Assembly (NCBI RefSeq): GCF_000280905.1 | Contig: NZ_ALAP01000063.1 | Span: 1-64,000 of the forward strand | Length of the DNA stretch: 64,000 bases | Origin: Streptomyces sp. AA1529 | Lineage (GTDB): Bacteria > Actinomycetota > Actinomycetes > Streptomycetales > Streptomycetaceae | Direction of reading: 5' to 3' | Shown: positions 44,801 through 52,532 of the stretch, piece by piece | Layout of the letters: every line of letters begins with the position of its first letter | Numbering within the stretch: the stretch's first letter is position 1 | The notes under the pieces: generated by a model | What the model saw: the letters and a program-made list of their open reading frames with translations, nothing else | What the model was told of the DNA's origin: nothing | The model's database searches: none | Made by a program: the position numbers and the translations under genes

Positions 44801-45076
44801 CGAGAGCGATTCGACGCCCGCGGCGTCCAGCGGCTGCCCGGTGTTGGCGGCGGTCAGCGTGCCGTCCGCCAGGACCAGCCGGAGCCGGCCGTCCGCACCG
44901 GCGCGGGCCGCGGCGTCCGCGGCGTTCTGCGCCAGTTCCACGACCAGCCGGTCCCGGTAGCCGCCCAGCGCCAGGTCCTGCTCGGCGTTGGCGTCCTCCC
45001 GGAACCGGGCCGCGGACGCCGTCCACGCGTCCAGCACGCTCCGGCGCAACCCTTCGGTTCCGAACGTGTCCCTCAC
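41888..45076 (-). CDS. Sacsin/Hsp90-like GHKL ATPase protein
   Basis: 1062 aa from GTG 45076 (GAGGAGG at nine nt; the longer reading frame from 45301 lacks support). The first 150 residues form an Hsp90/sacsin N-terminal ATPase fold: N-box with E47, N51 and D54 (VVELAQNAADAAARAG), and the glycine lid GAVGRFGVGFSA (106-117). The remaining 900 residues carry no recognised domain and are rich in Ala, Leu, Glu and Pro. Streptomyces genomes often pair this gene with a DUF3027 gene, as here (gap about 300 bp). Function unknown; the protein lacks the Hsp90 middle and C-terminal domains. Confidence 0.85.
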   Translation of the reverse strand: MRDTFGTEGLRRSVLDAWTASAARFREDANAEQDLALGGYRDRLVVELAQNAADAAARAGADGRLRLVLADGTLTAANTGQPLDAAGVESLSTLRASAKRDGADEGAVGRFGVGFSAVLAVSDEPAVVTRAAAAPDAAEGVRWSLAEARELTRQAAAAEPGLAAELDRREGHVPLLRLPLPAPYDASVVPAGYDTAVLLPLRDEAAESLARRLLAAVDDALLLALPGLAEVVIETGDGPVRTLTRHQEGPYVRIEDSAAGATRWRLAGDSGLAGPELLADRPVEERARPGWTVTWAVPVDAEGAPRKPRTAACLHAPTPTDEPLGFPALLLASFPLEPTRRHVAPGPLTRFLLARAADAYAALLRDWRPVATSTVDLVPGPLGAGELDGELRALVLERLPEVSFLASAVSRGVGEDSGEGLEEAPGPDEPYALRPRDAEIVEGAGAATVEVLAELFPGLLPAGLERRTELRVLEVPRVPLGEAVDRLTGVEREPDWWWRLYSSLAGVDPERLTGLPVPLADGRTAVGPRHVLLPQPDGAVPPERLARLGLKAAHPDAVHPLLEKLGATPATPRAVLTTPQVRAAVAGSLEAEEAWDDGVEAAGPDPEELAETVLGLVRDAHLAPGDEPWLGALALPDEDGEPAPAAELVYPGSAFARVLRAGELAGCDAQLAERWGEQPLTAVGVQADFALVRAEDVVLDPDGFEPREGDYPEPDDPGLLDAVDVWCEDVLDQVAADGGDAASAVPPVAVEFLAVRDLDLVDDAHWPEALAMLARPPLRDALTAPVRVRLGDGTVTDVRPYTAWWLRGHPVLDGRRPAGLRAAGGDPLLRGLYEEADPGEVTDERVLRALGVRTTAAALLAEPGGPAELLRGLADPDRPVDPAQLHGLHTLLAAAGLDPAEVTLPEELRAVRAGGTVVVDAAEALVADAPDALPLVGERPLLPVAPRYAAELAALLEVRPAGEAAAGLVPEEAGTEREVPAAVRELLPGVPAYYREHEELRIAGVELDWRRTPDGTLHAATLEGLASALAWAAGAWPRRFEVTALLEDPERAAELAAARWFD

Positions 45077-45306
45077 GCCACCGGCCTCCTCGGCACTCGC
45101 ATCCCGCCCCTTTGTCGCGCTTGTCCCGCTCCCCCGTTCGCGGAGGGGCGGGCGGACCCGCCGCCTCCAGCGGCGAGAGGGAAGGTTACGGCACGCGGGC
45201 CCGGGCCCCGCTCCGCGCCAGGGCTCGGCCCGCGGCCGCGAAGCTGCGGGAGACCGGCCGCCGGCCTGCTGCCGGCCGGCCGCGACGGGGTGGTCCGGCA
45301 CCGTCC

Positions 45307-45353
45307 GGGGCCTGCTCCCGGGCCGGCCGGCCGCCGGCCCGGGAGCAGGCCCC
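45307..45353 (-). terminator. 18-bp perfect hairpin after the DUF3027 gene
   Basis: GGGGCCTGCTCCCGGGCC and its exact complement flank an 11-nt loop. It begins 30 nt after the DUF3027 stop and stands well upstream of the sacsin-like gene, so the latter needs its own promoter. Among the most stable structures in the window. Confidence 0.8.
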
Positions 45354-45382
45354 GCGTACGGCGGAGCGGCGGGAGGCCTGCC

Positions 45383-46273
45383 TCAGCCCTGCTCGCGCCG
45401 GGCGGGCGCGGACTCTTGCGAGGACGGTTCCGACTCCCGCCCCAGGCCGAAGGGGTCGCTCACGGTCTCGTCGACGACGGGGGGCGGCGGCTGCGGGGTG
45501 CGGGGCATGACGGCCGCCTCCGAGTGGCCGCCGCAGCCGAAGGCCAGGGAGACGACGTGGCCGTCGGCGGGGCTGTACTCGTTGGCGCAGACTCCGAACG
45601 CCTGCCGCAGCGAACCCGCCAACGGCACCAGGAAACCGCAGCTCATGCAGTTGGCCGGGGCCGCCTGCGCCATCGGCGACTTGGGGCCGTAGGACTCCTC
45701 CCAGCGGTCGGCCGCCGCATGCAGCCCGTACCGGGAGAGCACCCGCGGGCGCTCCATGCCGATCTCCTCGGCGACCCCGCCGATGGTGGCCCGGAAGGGG
45801 CCCCGCGCTTCGGGCTGCTCGTCGGAGACGGGCGAGTCGGGCGGCGGCTCGTCCGCACCCGAGTAGCCCGGCTCCAGCCGCAGATCCTCGGCGTCGGTGG
45901 GCAGCAGGTCGCCGGGGCCCAGGTCACCGGGGCGCAGCCGCTCGCTCCAGGGCACCCACTCGGGGGCCAGCAGCGCGTCCGGGCCCGGCATCAGGACGGA
46001 CTCGTCGACGGTGACGTTCTTGGCACGGGAGGCCCGCGCCACGGTCACCGCCCAGCGCCAGCCCCGGTAGCCGGGTTCCTGCGCCTCGAAGAGGTGGGTG
46101 ACCACCCGGTCCGCGCCCGGGTCGGCGACGGCCTCCAGCCACGGCCCGACCGAACCGGGCGCCGCCGCTTCCTCGGCCGCGGCCCTGGCCTGCTCGACGG
46201 CCTCGGCACACAGTCTGTCGGGGGCGCGCCGGCTCCGCGCGCCACGGCTCGTACTCCGCGTCGCGGCACTCAT
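45383..46273 (-). CDS. DUF3027 zinc-binding-type protein
   Basis: 296 aa. Family features: a RGWRWAVTVARASRAKNVTVDE block near residue 70, then WVPWSERLRPGDLGPGDLLP, and the C-terminal half with a CMSCGF motif followed by C...CGGHSEA (likely a metal knuckle). An acidic Pro-rich tail ends the protein. DUF3027 is widespread in actinobacteria; function unknown. ATG 46273 has AGGAGAG at some distance (about 25 nt) and is divergent from the MFS gene. Confidence 0.82.
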   Translation of the reverse strand: MSAATRSTSRGARSRRAPDRLCAEAVEQARAAAEEAAAPGSVGPWLEAVADPGADRVVTHLFEAQEPGYRGWRWAVTVARASRAKNVTVDESVLMPGPDALLAPEWVPWSERLRPGDLGPGDLLPTDAEDLRLEPGYSGADEPPPDSPVSDEQPEARGPFRATIGGVAEEIGMERPRVLSRYGLHAAADRWEESYGPKSPMAQAAPANCMSCGFLVPLAGSLRQAFGVCANEYSPADGHVVSLAFGCGGHSEAAVMPRTPQPPPPVVDETVSDPFGLGRESEPSSQESAPARREQG

Positions 46274-46601
46274 GCAGCACTCACAAGAATCGTCTCTCCT
46301 ACGCCGTCGCGCCGTTGTCGGCGTGCGCTGCCCGTACGGCCACGAGTGGAGGGGCGGGATCGGGGACGGAGCGGCACCGGATGGCCGCTGCGACGTCCGC
46401 GCCCGCGCTCAAAGGCCCTACGGTGCGCACCGTTCACCCACGCTACCCCACGGGGTCACCCGAAGAATCCGCAGCCAGCCTTCCCCGCACCCGCCGGGGG
46501 CGGCCGCAGCAGCCGGGGGCGGCCCGGAATCGGACCGCAGGGGGGCCGGGAGGCGGCCGGGAAGAACGGGAGAAGCGGTGCGAAGGAGGGAACTGAACGG
46601 C
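46274..46601. other. 328-bp divergent spacer between DUF3027 and MFS genes
   Basis: No gene or clear operator seen. It is GC-rich with an AAGGAGGG Shine-Dalgarno at 46583-46590 for the MFS gene and no compelling -10 boxes. Confidence 0.5.
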
Positions 46602-48125
46602 GTGTTTCGGGGCACACTGACGTGCGTGCCTGTCGACAAGCCCGGCAAACCCCGCACACGCGGCGAACCCAGCGCCATGGGACGGGCGGCGCGCGCGCTG
46701 CGCCGCCCCCCGGCGGCGCTGGCCCGCCGCGTCCGGCGCGCCACGCACGCGGAGGGCGCGGGCGAGTCCGGGCTCGGCAAACTGATCGAACTGCACGCCG
46801 TCAACTCCGCGGGCGACATGCTCATCACCGTGGCGCTCGCCTCCACCGTCTTCTTCTCGGTCCCCACCGGCGAGGCCCGCGGACGCGTGGCGCTGTACCT
46901 GGCGGTGACGATGGCGCCGTTCGCGCTCCTCGCACCGGTGATCGGCCCGCTGCTGGACCGCGTCCCGCACGGCCGGCGCGCCGCGATGGCGGCGGCGATG
47001 CTGGCCAGGGCGCTGCTGGCGCTGACCATGGCGGGCGCCGTGGCGACCGGCGGGCTGGAGCTCTATCCGGCGGCGCTGGGGGTGCTGGTCTCCTCCAAGG
47101 CGTACGGGGTCATCCGCTCCGCCGTGGTGCCGCGGCTGCTCCCCCCGCGGATCTCCCTGGTCAAGGCCAACTCCCGGGTGACGCTGGCGGGGTTGCTCGC
47201 CACCGGTCTGGCGGCACCGGCCGGCGCCGGGCTGCATCTGCTGGGTGAGAAATGGCCGCTGTACGCCGCCTGCGCGGTGTTCCTCGCGGGGACGTTGCTG
47301 TCCTTCTCGCTCGCCCCCAAGGTCGACTCCGCCAAGGGCGAACGCCCGGCGCGGCTGGCCCCCGCGGCCGCGGTACTGCCCGTGCCCGGCGGCCTGCCGC
47401 CGGGGCACCGGTCCGCGGCACCGCTGCCGCCCGGCCCGGAGCAGTCCGCCGGGGAACGGCCCGGCCGGGAGCGACCCGGTCCGGAGGGGTCGGCTCGGGA
47501 CCGGTCCGGCGCGGAGCAGCGGTCGCGTCCGGGGCTGCGCACCGTCGGCGCCTCGGTGCTCAGCGCGCTGTTCGCGAACTCCGCGCTGCGCGCCCTCTCG
47601 GGGTTCCTCACCTTCTTCCTCGCCTTCCTGCTCCGCGAGCACCCCTTCGACGGACTCGGAGCCGCCGTCTCGCTCGGTCTGGCCGGTGTCGCGGCGGGCG
47701 GCGGCAACGCGCTGGGCACCGCCATCGGCGCCTGGCTGCGGGCCCGCGGACCCGAGGTGATCATCACCTGCGTACTGTTCTGTGCCCTCGCGGCAGCGGT
47801 CACCGCCGCCGCGCTGTACGGCACCGTCACGGTCACGGTCCTCGCCGCCACCGCCGGGATCGTGCAGGCCCTCGGCAAGCTGTCGCTGGACGCGCTCATC
47901 CAGCGCGACGTCCCCGAGGAGGTGCGCACCTCGGCCTTCGCCCGCTCCGAGACGCTGATGCAGATGTCCTGGGTCGCCGGCGGCGCCGTGGCCATGGCGC
48001 TGCCGCTGGTCGGATGGCTGGGGATGACGGTCGCGGCCGCCGTGGTCGCCACCGGGGTGCTCACCGCCGTCCGCGGGCTGCTGGGCGCGGCCCGGCGCGG
48101 AGCGGCCCGCCCCCGGGTCGCCTGA
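46602..48125 (+). CDS. MFS-type transporter
   Basis: About 507 aa from GTG 46602, 11 nt after GGAGGG; other in-frame starts (GTG 46578, GTG 46626, ATG 46677) are possible. A basic cytosolic N-terminus (RAARALRRPPAALARRVRR) precedes twelve TM segments; the usual loop motif reads PLLDRVPHGRRAA. A Gly/Pro/Arg-rich loop (about residues 255-300) sits between the two halves. No substrate clue. It is the first of a plus-strand run leading to DUF2771, mqnB and mqnD, but has its own terminator. Confidence 0.82.
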   Translation: MFRGTLTCVPVDKPGKPRTRGEPSAMGRAARALRRPPAALARRVRRATHAEGAGESGLGKLIELHAVNSAGDMLITVALASTVFFSVPTGEARGRVALYLAVTMAPFALLAPVIGPLLDRVPHGRRAAMAAAMLARALLALTMAGAVATGGLELYPAALGVLVSSKAYGVIRSAVVPRLLPPRISLVKANSRVTLAGLLATGLAAPAGAGLHLLGEKWPLYAACAVFLAGTLLSFSLAPKVDSAKGERPARLAPAAAVLPVPGGLPPGHRSAAPLPPGPEQSAGERPGRERPGPEGSARDRSGAEQRSRPGLRTVGASVLSALFANSALRALSGFLTFFLAFLLREHPFDGLGAAVSLGLAGVAAGGGNALGTAIGAWLRARGPEVIITCVLFCALAAAVTAAALYGTVTVTVLAATAGIVQALGKLSLDALIQRDVPEEVRTSAFARSETLMQMSWVAGGAVAMALPLVGWLGMTVAAAVVATGVLTAVRGLLGAARRGAARPRVA

Positions 48126-48139
48126 CGCACGCGGCTCGC

Positions 48140-48193
48140 TCCGGAGGGGCGCCGGGCCCGCACCGGGCCGGCAGCCGTCCCGCCCCGTCCGGA
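48140..48193 (+). terminator. Large bulged hairpin after the MFS gene
   Basis: TCCGGAGGGGCG pairs with CGCCCCGTCCGGA (one bulged G) and encloses a second smaller stem; starts 15 nt after the stop. Confidence 0.6.
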
Positions 48194-48277
48194 AGGCGCC
48201 CGGCGGCCGGACAGGTACGCCGCCCGCACGACGCGCGGCACGCCGTACCCCCACGTCGCACAGCGGTGCGGGCCCGA

Positions 48278-48283
48278 TAGCCT
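48278..48283 (+). promoter_or_regulatory. -10 box for leaderless DUF2771 gene
   Basis: TAGCCT six nt before the ATG at 48290; no Shine-Dalgarno. Same leaderless arrangement as serC. Confidence 0.45.
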
Positions 48284-48289
48284 GCCCGC

Positions 48290-48817
48290 ATGAGCAAGCT
48301 CGCGCGGCAGGGCCGCATGTCGTCACAGTCGCCGCGGGGTGTGCGCACCGCCGCCGCCCTCGGTGCCGCCTCGCTCGGCCTTCTCGCCCTCAGCGGGTGC
48401 GAGCAGCCGCGCCCGATGGCCACCGCGACGGTCGGCGGTGACTCGGTCTCCACCGAGGCCTCCTGCTACAACGACGGGAAGACCATCCCGAAGGACGAGC
48501 TGCGCAAGTGCCTGAGCAAGGCACCCAGCAAGACGATCTCCGTCGACGCGGCCGAGAAGGTCCGCATCGGCGTTCCCCCGGAGACGGCTGACGCGGGCTG
48601 GCAGATCTTCGCCGACGGCGACCCGATGCTCTCCGAGACGCTGAAGAAGACCTACTACTCCTTCGTGGGCGAGGTGTTCTTCCAGTCCCGGTCCCAGCAG
48701 CCGGGCGAGAAGCCCTCCGGCCCGAAGAAGAGCATCAACCTGACCCTGGTGCAGACCTCCGGCGGCGACTTCAAGGGCGTCTGGCACTTCACCCTGAAGA
48801 ACACGGCGGGCGAGTAG
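48290..48817 (+). CDS. DUF2771 lipoprotein
   Basis: 175 aa. Signal ending in the lipobox LALSGC (Cys37). The mature part is about 135 residues with a Cys pair (ASCYNDGK...LRKC) typical of the family. Gene order DUF2771-mqnB-mqnD is common in Streptomyces, though no link with menaquinone is established. Ends 90 nt before mqnB. Confidence 0.8.
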   Translation: MSKLARQGRMSSQSPRGVRTAAALGAASLGLLALSGCEQPRPMATATVGGDSVSTEASCYNDGKTIPKDELRKCLSKAPSKTISVDAAEKVRIGVPPETADAGWQIFADGDPMLSETLKKTYYSFVGEVFFQSRSQQPGEKPSGPKKSINLTLVQTSGGDFKGVWHFTLKNTAGE

Positions 48818-48907
48818 GCGGCCGTCCCCGCGCGACCGCCCCGGAAGGCCACCGGCGCCGCTCCGGGGCACGGCTCACGGCGATCCATCCGACCAGGAGG
48901 CGGTGCA

Positions 48908-49585
48908 GTGCTGTCGGCGTTGTCGGCGTACCGGCGAGTGCTGGTGGTCGCGGCGGTCCCGGCGGAGCGGGAGGCCGTCCTCGCCGCCACCGGCGGCGCC
49001 CCGCAGCTCGACGTGCTGGCCGGCGGGGTGGGCCCGGCCGCGGCCGCGGCGGCGACCGCGACCGCGCTGGTGACCGCCGCCGAACGGGCGCACCCCTACG
49101 ACCTGGTGGTGTCCACCGGCATCGGCGGCGGCTTCGCGGAGAACGGCGTGCAGGTCGGTGACACCGTGCTCGCCGACCGCATCGTCGCCGCCGACCTGGG
49201 CGCCCGGACCCCGGACGGCTTCGCCTCGGTGGCGGAGCTGGGGTTCGGCACCGCCGAACACACCCCGCCCCCGCACCCGGTGCGGGCAGCGGCCGAGGCG
49301 ACCGGCGCCCGCATCGGCGCGGTGCTCAGCGTCTCCACGGTCACCGGCACCCGGGAGCGCGCCGAGGAGCTGCTGGCCCGGCATCCGGATGCGGCAGCGG
49401 AAGCGATGGAGGGCTTCGGCGTCGCGCAGGCCGCGGCGGCGCACGCGGCGGCTCGCGGCACCGTGCTGCCGGTGCTCGAACTCCGTACCGTCTCCAATGC
49501 CGTCGGCCCCCGGGACCGGGCGGCCTGGCGCATCCCGGACGCACTGGCGGCGCTCACCGCCGCCTTCGGCAAGCTGGTCACCTAG
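48908..49585 (+). CDS. mqnB: Futalosine hydrolase
   Basis: 225 aa from GTG 48908 behind AGGAGG. Nucleosidase of the PNP/UDP family: VLAGGVGPAAAAAATATAL and VVSTGIGGGFAEN form the phosphate/ribose sites, and EAMEGFGVAQAAAAHAA carries the family glutamate region. Cleaves futalosine to hypoxanthine and DHFL in the alternative menaquinone pathway (SCO4327 in S. coelicolor, as known from the literature). Directly upstream of mqnD. Confidence 0.93.
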   Translation: MLSALSAYRRVLVVAAVPAEREAVLAATGGAPQLDVLAGGVGPAAAAAATATALVTAAERAHPYDLVVSTGIGGGFAENGVQVGDTVLADRIVAADLGARTPDGFASVAELGFGTAEHTPPPHPVRAAAEATGARIGAVLSVSTVTGTRERAEELLARHPDAAAEAMEGFGVAQAAAAHAAARGTVLPVLELRTVSNAVGPRDRAAWRIPDALAALTAAFGKLVT

Positions 49586-49594
49586 CACTCACCA

Positions 49595-49669
49595 GCACCG
49601 CAGGACCCGCAGGCCCCCGGAACCGCACCGCAGGACTCCCGGAACCGCGCCGCAGGACCCCCCGGAACC
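49595..49669. repeat. Imperfect triple repeat between mqnB and mqnD
   Basis: Three units sharing GC(A/G)CCGCAGGACYC and ending CCCGGAACC occur at 49595-49624, 49625-49646 and 49647-49669. Lengths 30, 22 and 23 nt. Non-coding. Confidence 0.7.
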
Positions 49670-49711
49670 GGTCCGGGCCGGCGCCCGGCACCGCACAGAA
49701 GGGCTTCCCCC

Positions 49712-50614
49712 ATGGACACGAACGCCATAGCAGCGCCGCTCTCCCTCGCCTTCTCGCCCTGCCCCAACGACACCTTCGTCTTCGACGCCTGGGTGCACGG
49801 GCGGGTGCCGGACGCGGTGCCGCCCGAGGTGACGTTCGCGGACATCGACGTCACCAACGGCATGGCCGAGCGGGGCGAGCTGGACGCGCTGAAGGTCTCC
49901 TACGCGGTCCTGCCCTGGGTTCTGGAGGAGTACGCGCTGCTGCCCTGCGGCGGGGCGCTGGGCCGGGGCTGCGGGCCGCTCGTGCTCACCCGGCCCGCAG
50001 CCGCGGACGGCGGCGCGGCGGGCGACGGGGGCGCGGCGGGCGCCGCGGCGCTGAGCGGCAGGCGGGTGGCGGTGCCGAGCGAGCGGTCGACGGCGTATCT
50101 GCTCTTCCGGCTGTGGGCCGCGGCCGAGGTGCCGGGCGGCGTGGGCGAGATCGTGGTGCTGCCGTTCCACGAGATCATGCCCGCGGTGCGGGACGGCAAG
50201 GTGGACGCGGGCCTGGTCATCCACGAAGCCCGGTTCACCTACCAGGACTACGGGCTGCACAGCCTCGCCGACCTGGGCGAGCACTGGGAGGCCACGACCG
50301 GACTGCCGATCCCGCTGGGCGCGATCATCGCGAAGCGGTCGCTGGGCGCGCCGACACTGCGCGCGCTGGCCGCGACGATCAGCGCCTCGGTGCGGGCGGC
50401 CTGGCAGGACCCGGCCGCCTCCCGGCCGTATGTGCTGGAGCACGCGCAGGAGATGGACCCGGCGGTGGCCGAGCAGCACATCGGCCTGTACGTCAACGAG
50501 TTCACCGCGGAACTGGGCCCGGACGGCCATGCCGCCGTGCGCGGGCTGCTCGAACGGGCAGCGGCCGAAGGGCTCGTACCGGTGGTGGCACCGGAGGCAC
50601 TGGCCTTCCCGTGA
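49712..50614 (+). CDS. mqnD: 1,4-dihydroxy-6-naphthoate synthase
   Basis: 300 aa. Periplasmic-binding-like fold of the MqnA/MqnD family: LAFSPCPNDTFVFDAWVHG at the N-terminus is the diagnostic block, followed by DVTNGMAERGELDALKVSYA. Converts cyclic DHFL to 1,4-dihydroxy-6-naphthoate (SCO4326 in S. coelicolor). A Gly/Ala insert (about residues 97-112, DGGAAGDGGAAGAA) is local expansion. Co-directional with mqnB, 126 nt apart. Confidence 0.94.
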   Translation: MDTNAIAAPLSLAFSPCPNDTFVFDAWVHGRVPDAVPPEVTFADIDVTNGMAERGELDALKVSYAVLPWVLEEYALLPCGGALGRGCGPLVLTRPAAADGGAAGDGGAAGAAALSGRRVAVPSERSTAYLLFRLWAAAEVPGGVGEIVVLPFHEIMPAVRDGKVDAGLVIHEARFTYQDYGLHSLADLGEHWEATTGLPIPLGAIIAKRSLGAPTLRALAATISASVRAAWQDPAASRPYVLEHAQEMDPAVAEQHIGLYVNEFTAELGPDGHAAVRGLLERAAAEGLVPVVAPEALAFP

Positions 50615-50631
50615 AGCGGTTCGGCGAGGCG

Positions 50632-50691
50632 GTTCCGGCGGGCGGATTTCCGGCGGGCGGGGTTCCGGCGGGCGGATTTCCGGCGGAGCCG
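50632..50691. repeat. Four 15-bp tandem repeats after mqnD
   Basis: Alternating GTTCCGGCGGGCGGA and TTTCCGGCGGGCGGG units (50632-50676 exact, fourth unit partly decayed). Lies in the convergent spacer between mqnD and the cold-shock gene. A slippage-prone array, not coding in any accepted gene. Confidence 0.85.
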
Positions 50692-50765
50692 CGCCGCGAG
50701 GCCGCAGCCGGCCGGGCGCGGACCGGGCGCGGCACCCGGCGGGTCCGCACCCGGGACCGTCCGGG

Positions 50766-51149
50766 TCAGACGTCGAGCTGGTCGGCGACCGCGCGCAGCA
50801 TGCCCGCGATCTTCCGGCCGTGCTGCTTGTCGGGGTAGCGGCCGCGCTCCAGCGACTGCGAGACGCCGTCCAGCAGCGTCGTCAGGTCCTGCACGATGGA
50901 GGCCAGCTCGTCCGGCTTGCGGCGCTGCGCCGCCGCCACGGAGGGTGCGGGGTCCAGCAGGGTCACGGAGAGCGCCTGGTCGCCGCGCTGTCCGGCGACG
51001 ACGCCGAACTCCACCCGCTGACCCGGTTTGAGCGCCTCGACGCCGTCCGGGAGCACCGACGAGTGCACGAAGACGTCACCGCCGTCGTCGCGGGAGAGAA
51101 AGCCGAAGCCCTTCTCGCTGTTGAACCACTTGACCTTGCCGGTAGGCAC
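50766..51149 (-). CDS. Cold-shock-domain protein with C-terminal extension
   Basis: 127 aa from GTG 51149 (AGGAC upstream). Residues 1-67 are a CSD with RNP1 (KGFGFLSRDD) and RNP2 (DVFVHSSVL): single-stranded nucleic-acid binding. The extra 60 residues (about 68-127) are helical and not present in the 67-aa CspA-type proteins; a KPDELASIVQDLTTLLDGVS helix stands out. Such long CSD proteins recur next to mqnD in Streptomyces. Confidence 0.9.
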   Translation of the reverse strand: MPTGKVKWFNSEKGFGFLSRDDGGDVFVHSSVLPDGVEALKPGQRVEFGVVAGQRGDQALSVTLLDPAPSVAAAQRRKPDELASIVQDLTTLLDGVSQSLERGRYPDKQHGRKIAGMLRAVADQLDV

Positions 51150-51438
51150 GTCTGTCCTCGTCCTCGTACTCGTCCGGATGCACCGGGCTGCGGCTGCTGG
51201 AAACTGGCTGGTCCTGCTGCGTCGAGGCGGTGTCCGCGCCCCGAGATCTTCCCCGTACCCGACCCCCGATCCCCCGGAACAGCAGTCGGGCGGGCCGTAG
51301 GACCCGCCGCCACCAAGGTTAATGGCCCGGGGCACCGTGGCAAGGTGCCACCGGAGGCGGGGTGCCGTCGGGTGGCTCCCGGCCGGGAAGGCTCCGGGCG
51401 GCCCGAGTGCCCGCTGGGTGGGCACTCGCTCCCGGACC

Positions 51439-51444
51439 TACCCT
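51439..51444 (+). promoter_or_regulatory. -10 box for leaderless two-TM protein gene
   Basis: TACCCT followed by six nt and then the GTG at 51451. Confidence 0.4.
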
Positions 51445-51450
51445 GTGTGG

Positions 51451-51687
51451 GTGAACACTGAAACTCCGACCGCCGGTGATCTTCTCGTGCGTATCGGCGG
51501 CATCGTCTTCCTGGTCGGCGCGGTGGCCACGCTGGTCACGGTCGCCCCGCTGTTCCTGGGCACCGACCCGTTCCCGGCGCCCGCCTACTTCGTCTGCATG
51601 CTGATGGGACTCGGTTTCCTGCTGGCGGGTGCCGGGGTGGTACGCACCGCGGTCGCGCAGCGGCGCCGGGCCGCACGGCACGTCTGA
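51451..51687 (+). CDS. Two-TM small membrane protein
   Basis: 78 aa from GTG 51451 (VNTETPTAGDLLVRIGG). Two hydrophobic segments, VFLVGAVATLVTVAPLFLG and AYFVCMLMGLGFLLAGAGVV, then an Arg-rich cytosolic tail. Not a recognised domain. Leaderless start; convergent with the HAD gene. Confidence 0.72.
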   Translation: MNTETPTAGDLLVRIGGIVFLVGAVATLVTVAPLFLGTDPFPAPAYFVCMLMGLGFLLAGAGVVRTAVAQRRRAARHV

Positions 51688-51760
51688 CGCCGCGCAGCCA
51701 TGCCGCACGGCGCCGCTGACCTCGGCACTCCGCCGGGCGGCGGCAGCACGCCGGGCGGCG

Positions 51761-52477
51761 TCAGCTCAGCTGCCCGGCGCCCGAGGGGTGCGGCGGGCGC
51801 CCGCCGGGCGCCTCCCCGCGGGTGAAGGCGGCGAGCCAGGACGGGAAGGCCGTCAGGTCGGGCAGCACCACGTCGGCGCCCGCCGCGGCCAGCTCGGCCT
51901 CGGGGCAGGGCCCGGTCGCGACCGCCACGGACCGCGCGCCCGCCGTCCGCGCGCCCCGCACATCGCCCACGTGGTCGCCCACATAGGCGGCGGCCCCGTG
52001 CGCGGTCAGCGCCTCCGCCTTGCCCTCCGCCCACAGCTCGCCGACCAGCACGTCGGGGACGAGGCCGAGGTGGTCCAGATGCAGCGCGGCGCTGGGGCGG
52101 TGCTTGGCGGTGACGACCAGCGTGCGCCCGCCCGCGGCCCGTACGGCGTCCAGCGCCGCGCGGGCGCCCGGCAGCGCGGTGGTCGGCGCGATGGCGTGGT
52201 CCGGGTAGAGGGCGCGGTAGCGCGCCGCCATCGCCGGGATCTCCTCCTCGGGGAACCAGTACGCCAGCTCCTGGGCGAGCGGCGGGCCGAGCCGGGTGAC
52301 GACCAGATCCGCGTCGATGCGTACGCCCGTCTCGGCCGCCAGCCGCCGCCAGGTGGCGTGGATACCGGGGCGGGAGTCGATCAGCGTCATGTCGAGATCG
52401 AAGCCCACGGTGGGGCCGGTCCCGGTGCGCGGCGGCGCCGGGGCGGGTGGCGGGACGGGCGTATCCATACCGCTCAT
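51761..52477 (-). CDS. HAD-superfamily hydrolase (phosphoglycolate-phosphatase-like)
   Basis: 238 aa; ATG 52477 preferred over ATG 52468. Motif I FDLDMTLIDSR with nucleophile Asp and the +2 Asp, motif II VVTAKHRPS, motif III Lys in AEGKAEAL, motif IV YVGDHVGDVRGA. C1-cap of the PGP type. Phosphatase, substrate unknown. Monocistronic, tail-to-tail with the two-TM gene. Confidence 0.9.
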   Translation of the reverse strand: MSGMDTPVPPPAPAPPRTGTGPTVGFDLDMTLIDSRPGIHATWRRLAAETGVRIDADLVVTRLGPPLAQELAYWFPEEEIPAMAARYRALYPDHAIAPTTALPGARAALDAVRAAGGRTLVVTAKHRPSAALHLDHLGLVPDVLVGELWAEGKAEALTAHGAAAYVGDHVGDVRGARTAGARSVAVATGPCPEAELAAAGADVVLPDLTAFPSWLAAFTRGEAPGGRPPHPSGAGQLS

Positions 52478-52532
52478 TGTGCCCGGCTCCGTACCGGTCC
52501 GCGTGCTTGGGCCGCGACTCGGAGCCGGCGGC

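Noticed and set aside
42023-47248. Very long open frame on the plus strand (over 1700 codons) across the sacsin-like and DUF3027 genes
   Set aside because: It is an antisense shadow caused by extreme GC at third positions; its translation is low-complexity Arg/Gly/Val and has no domain, while the minus strand holds well-supported proteins.
49595-49669. Triple repeat considered as a CRISPR-like array
   Set aside because: Units are contiguous and differ in length, with no spacers and no cas genes.
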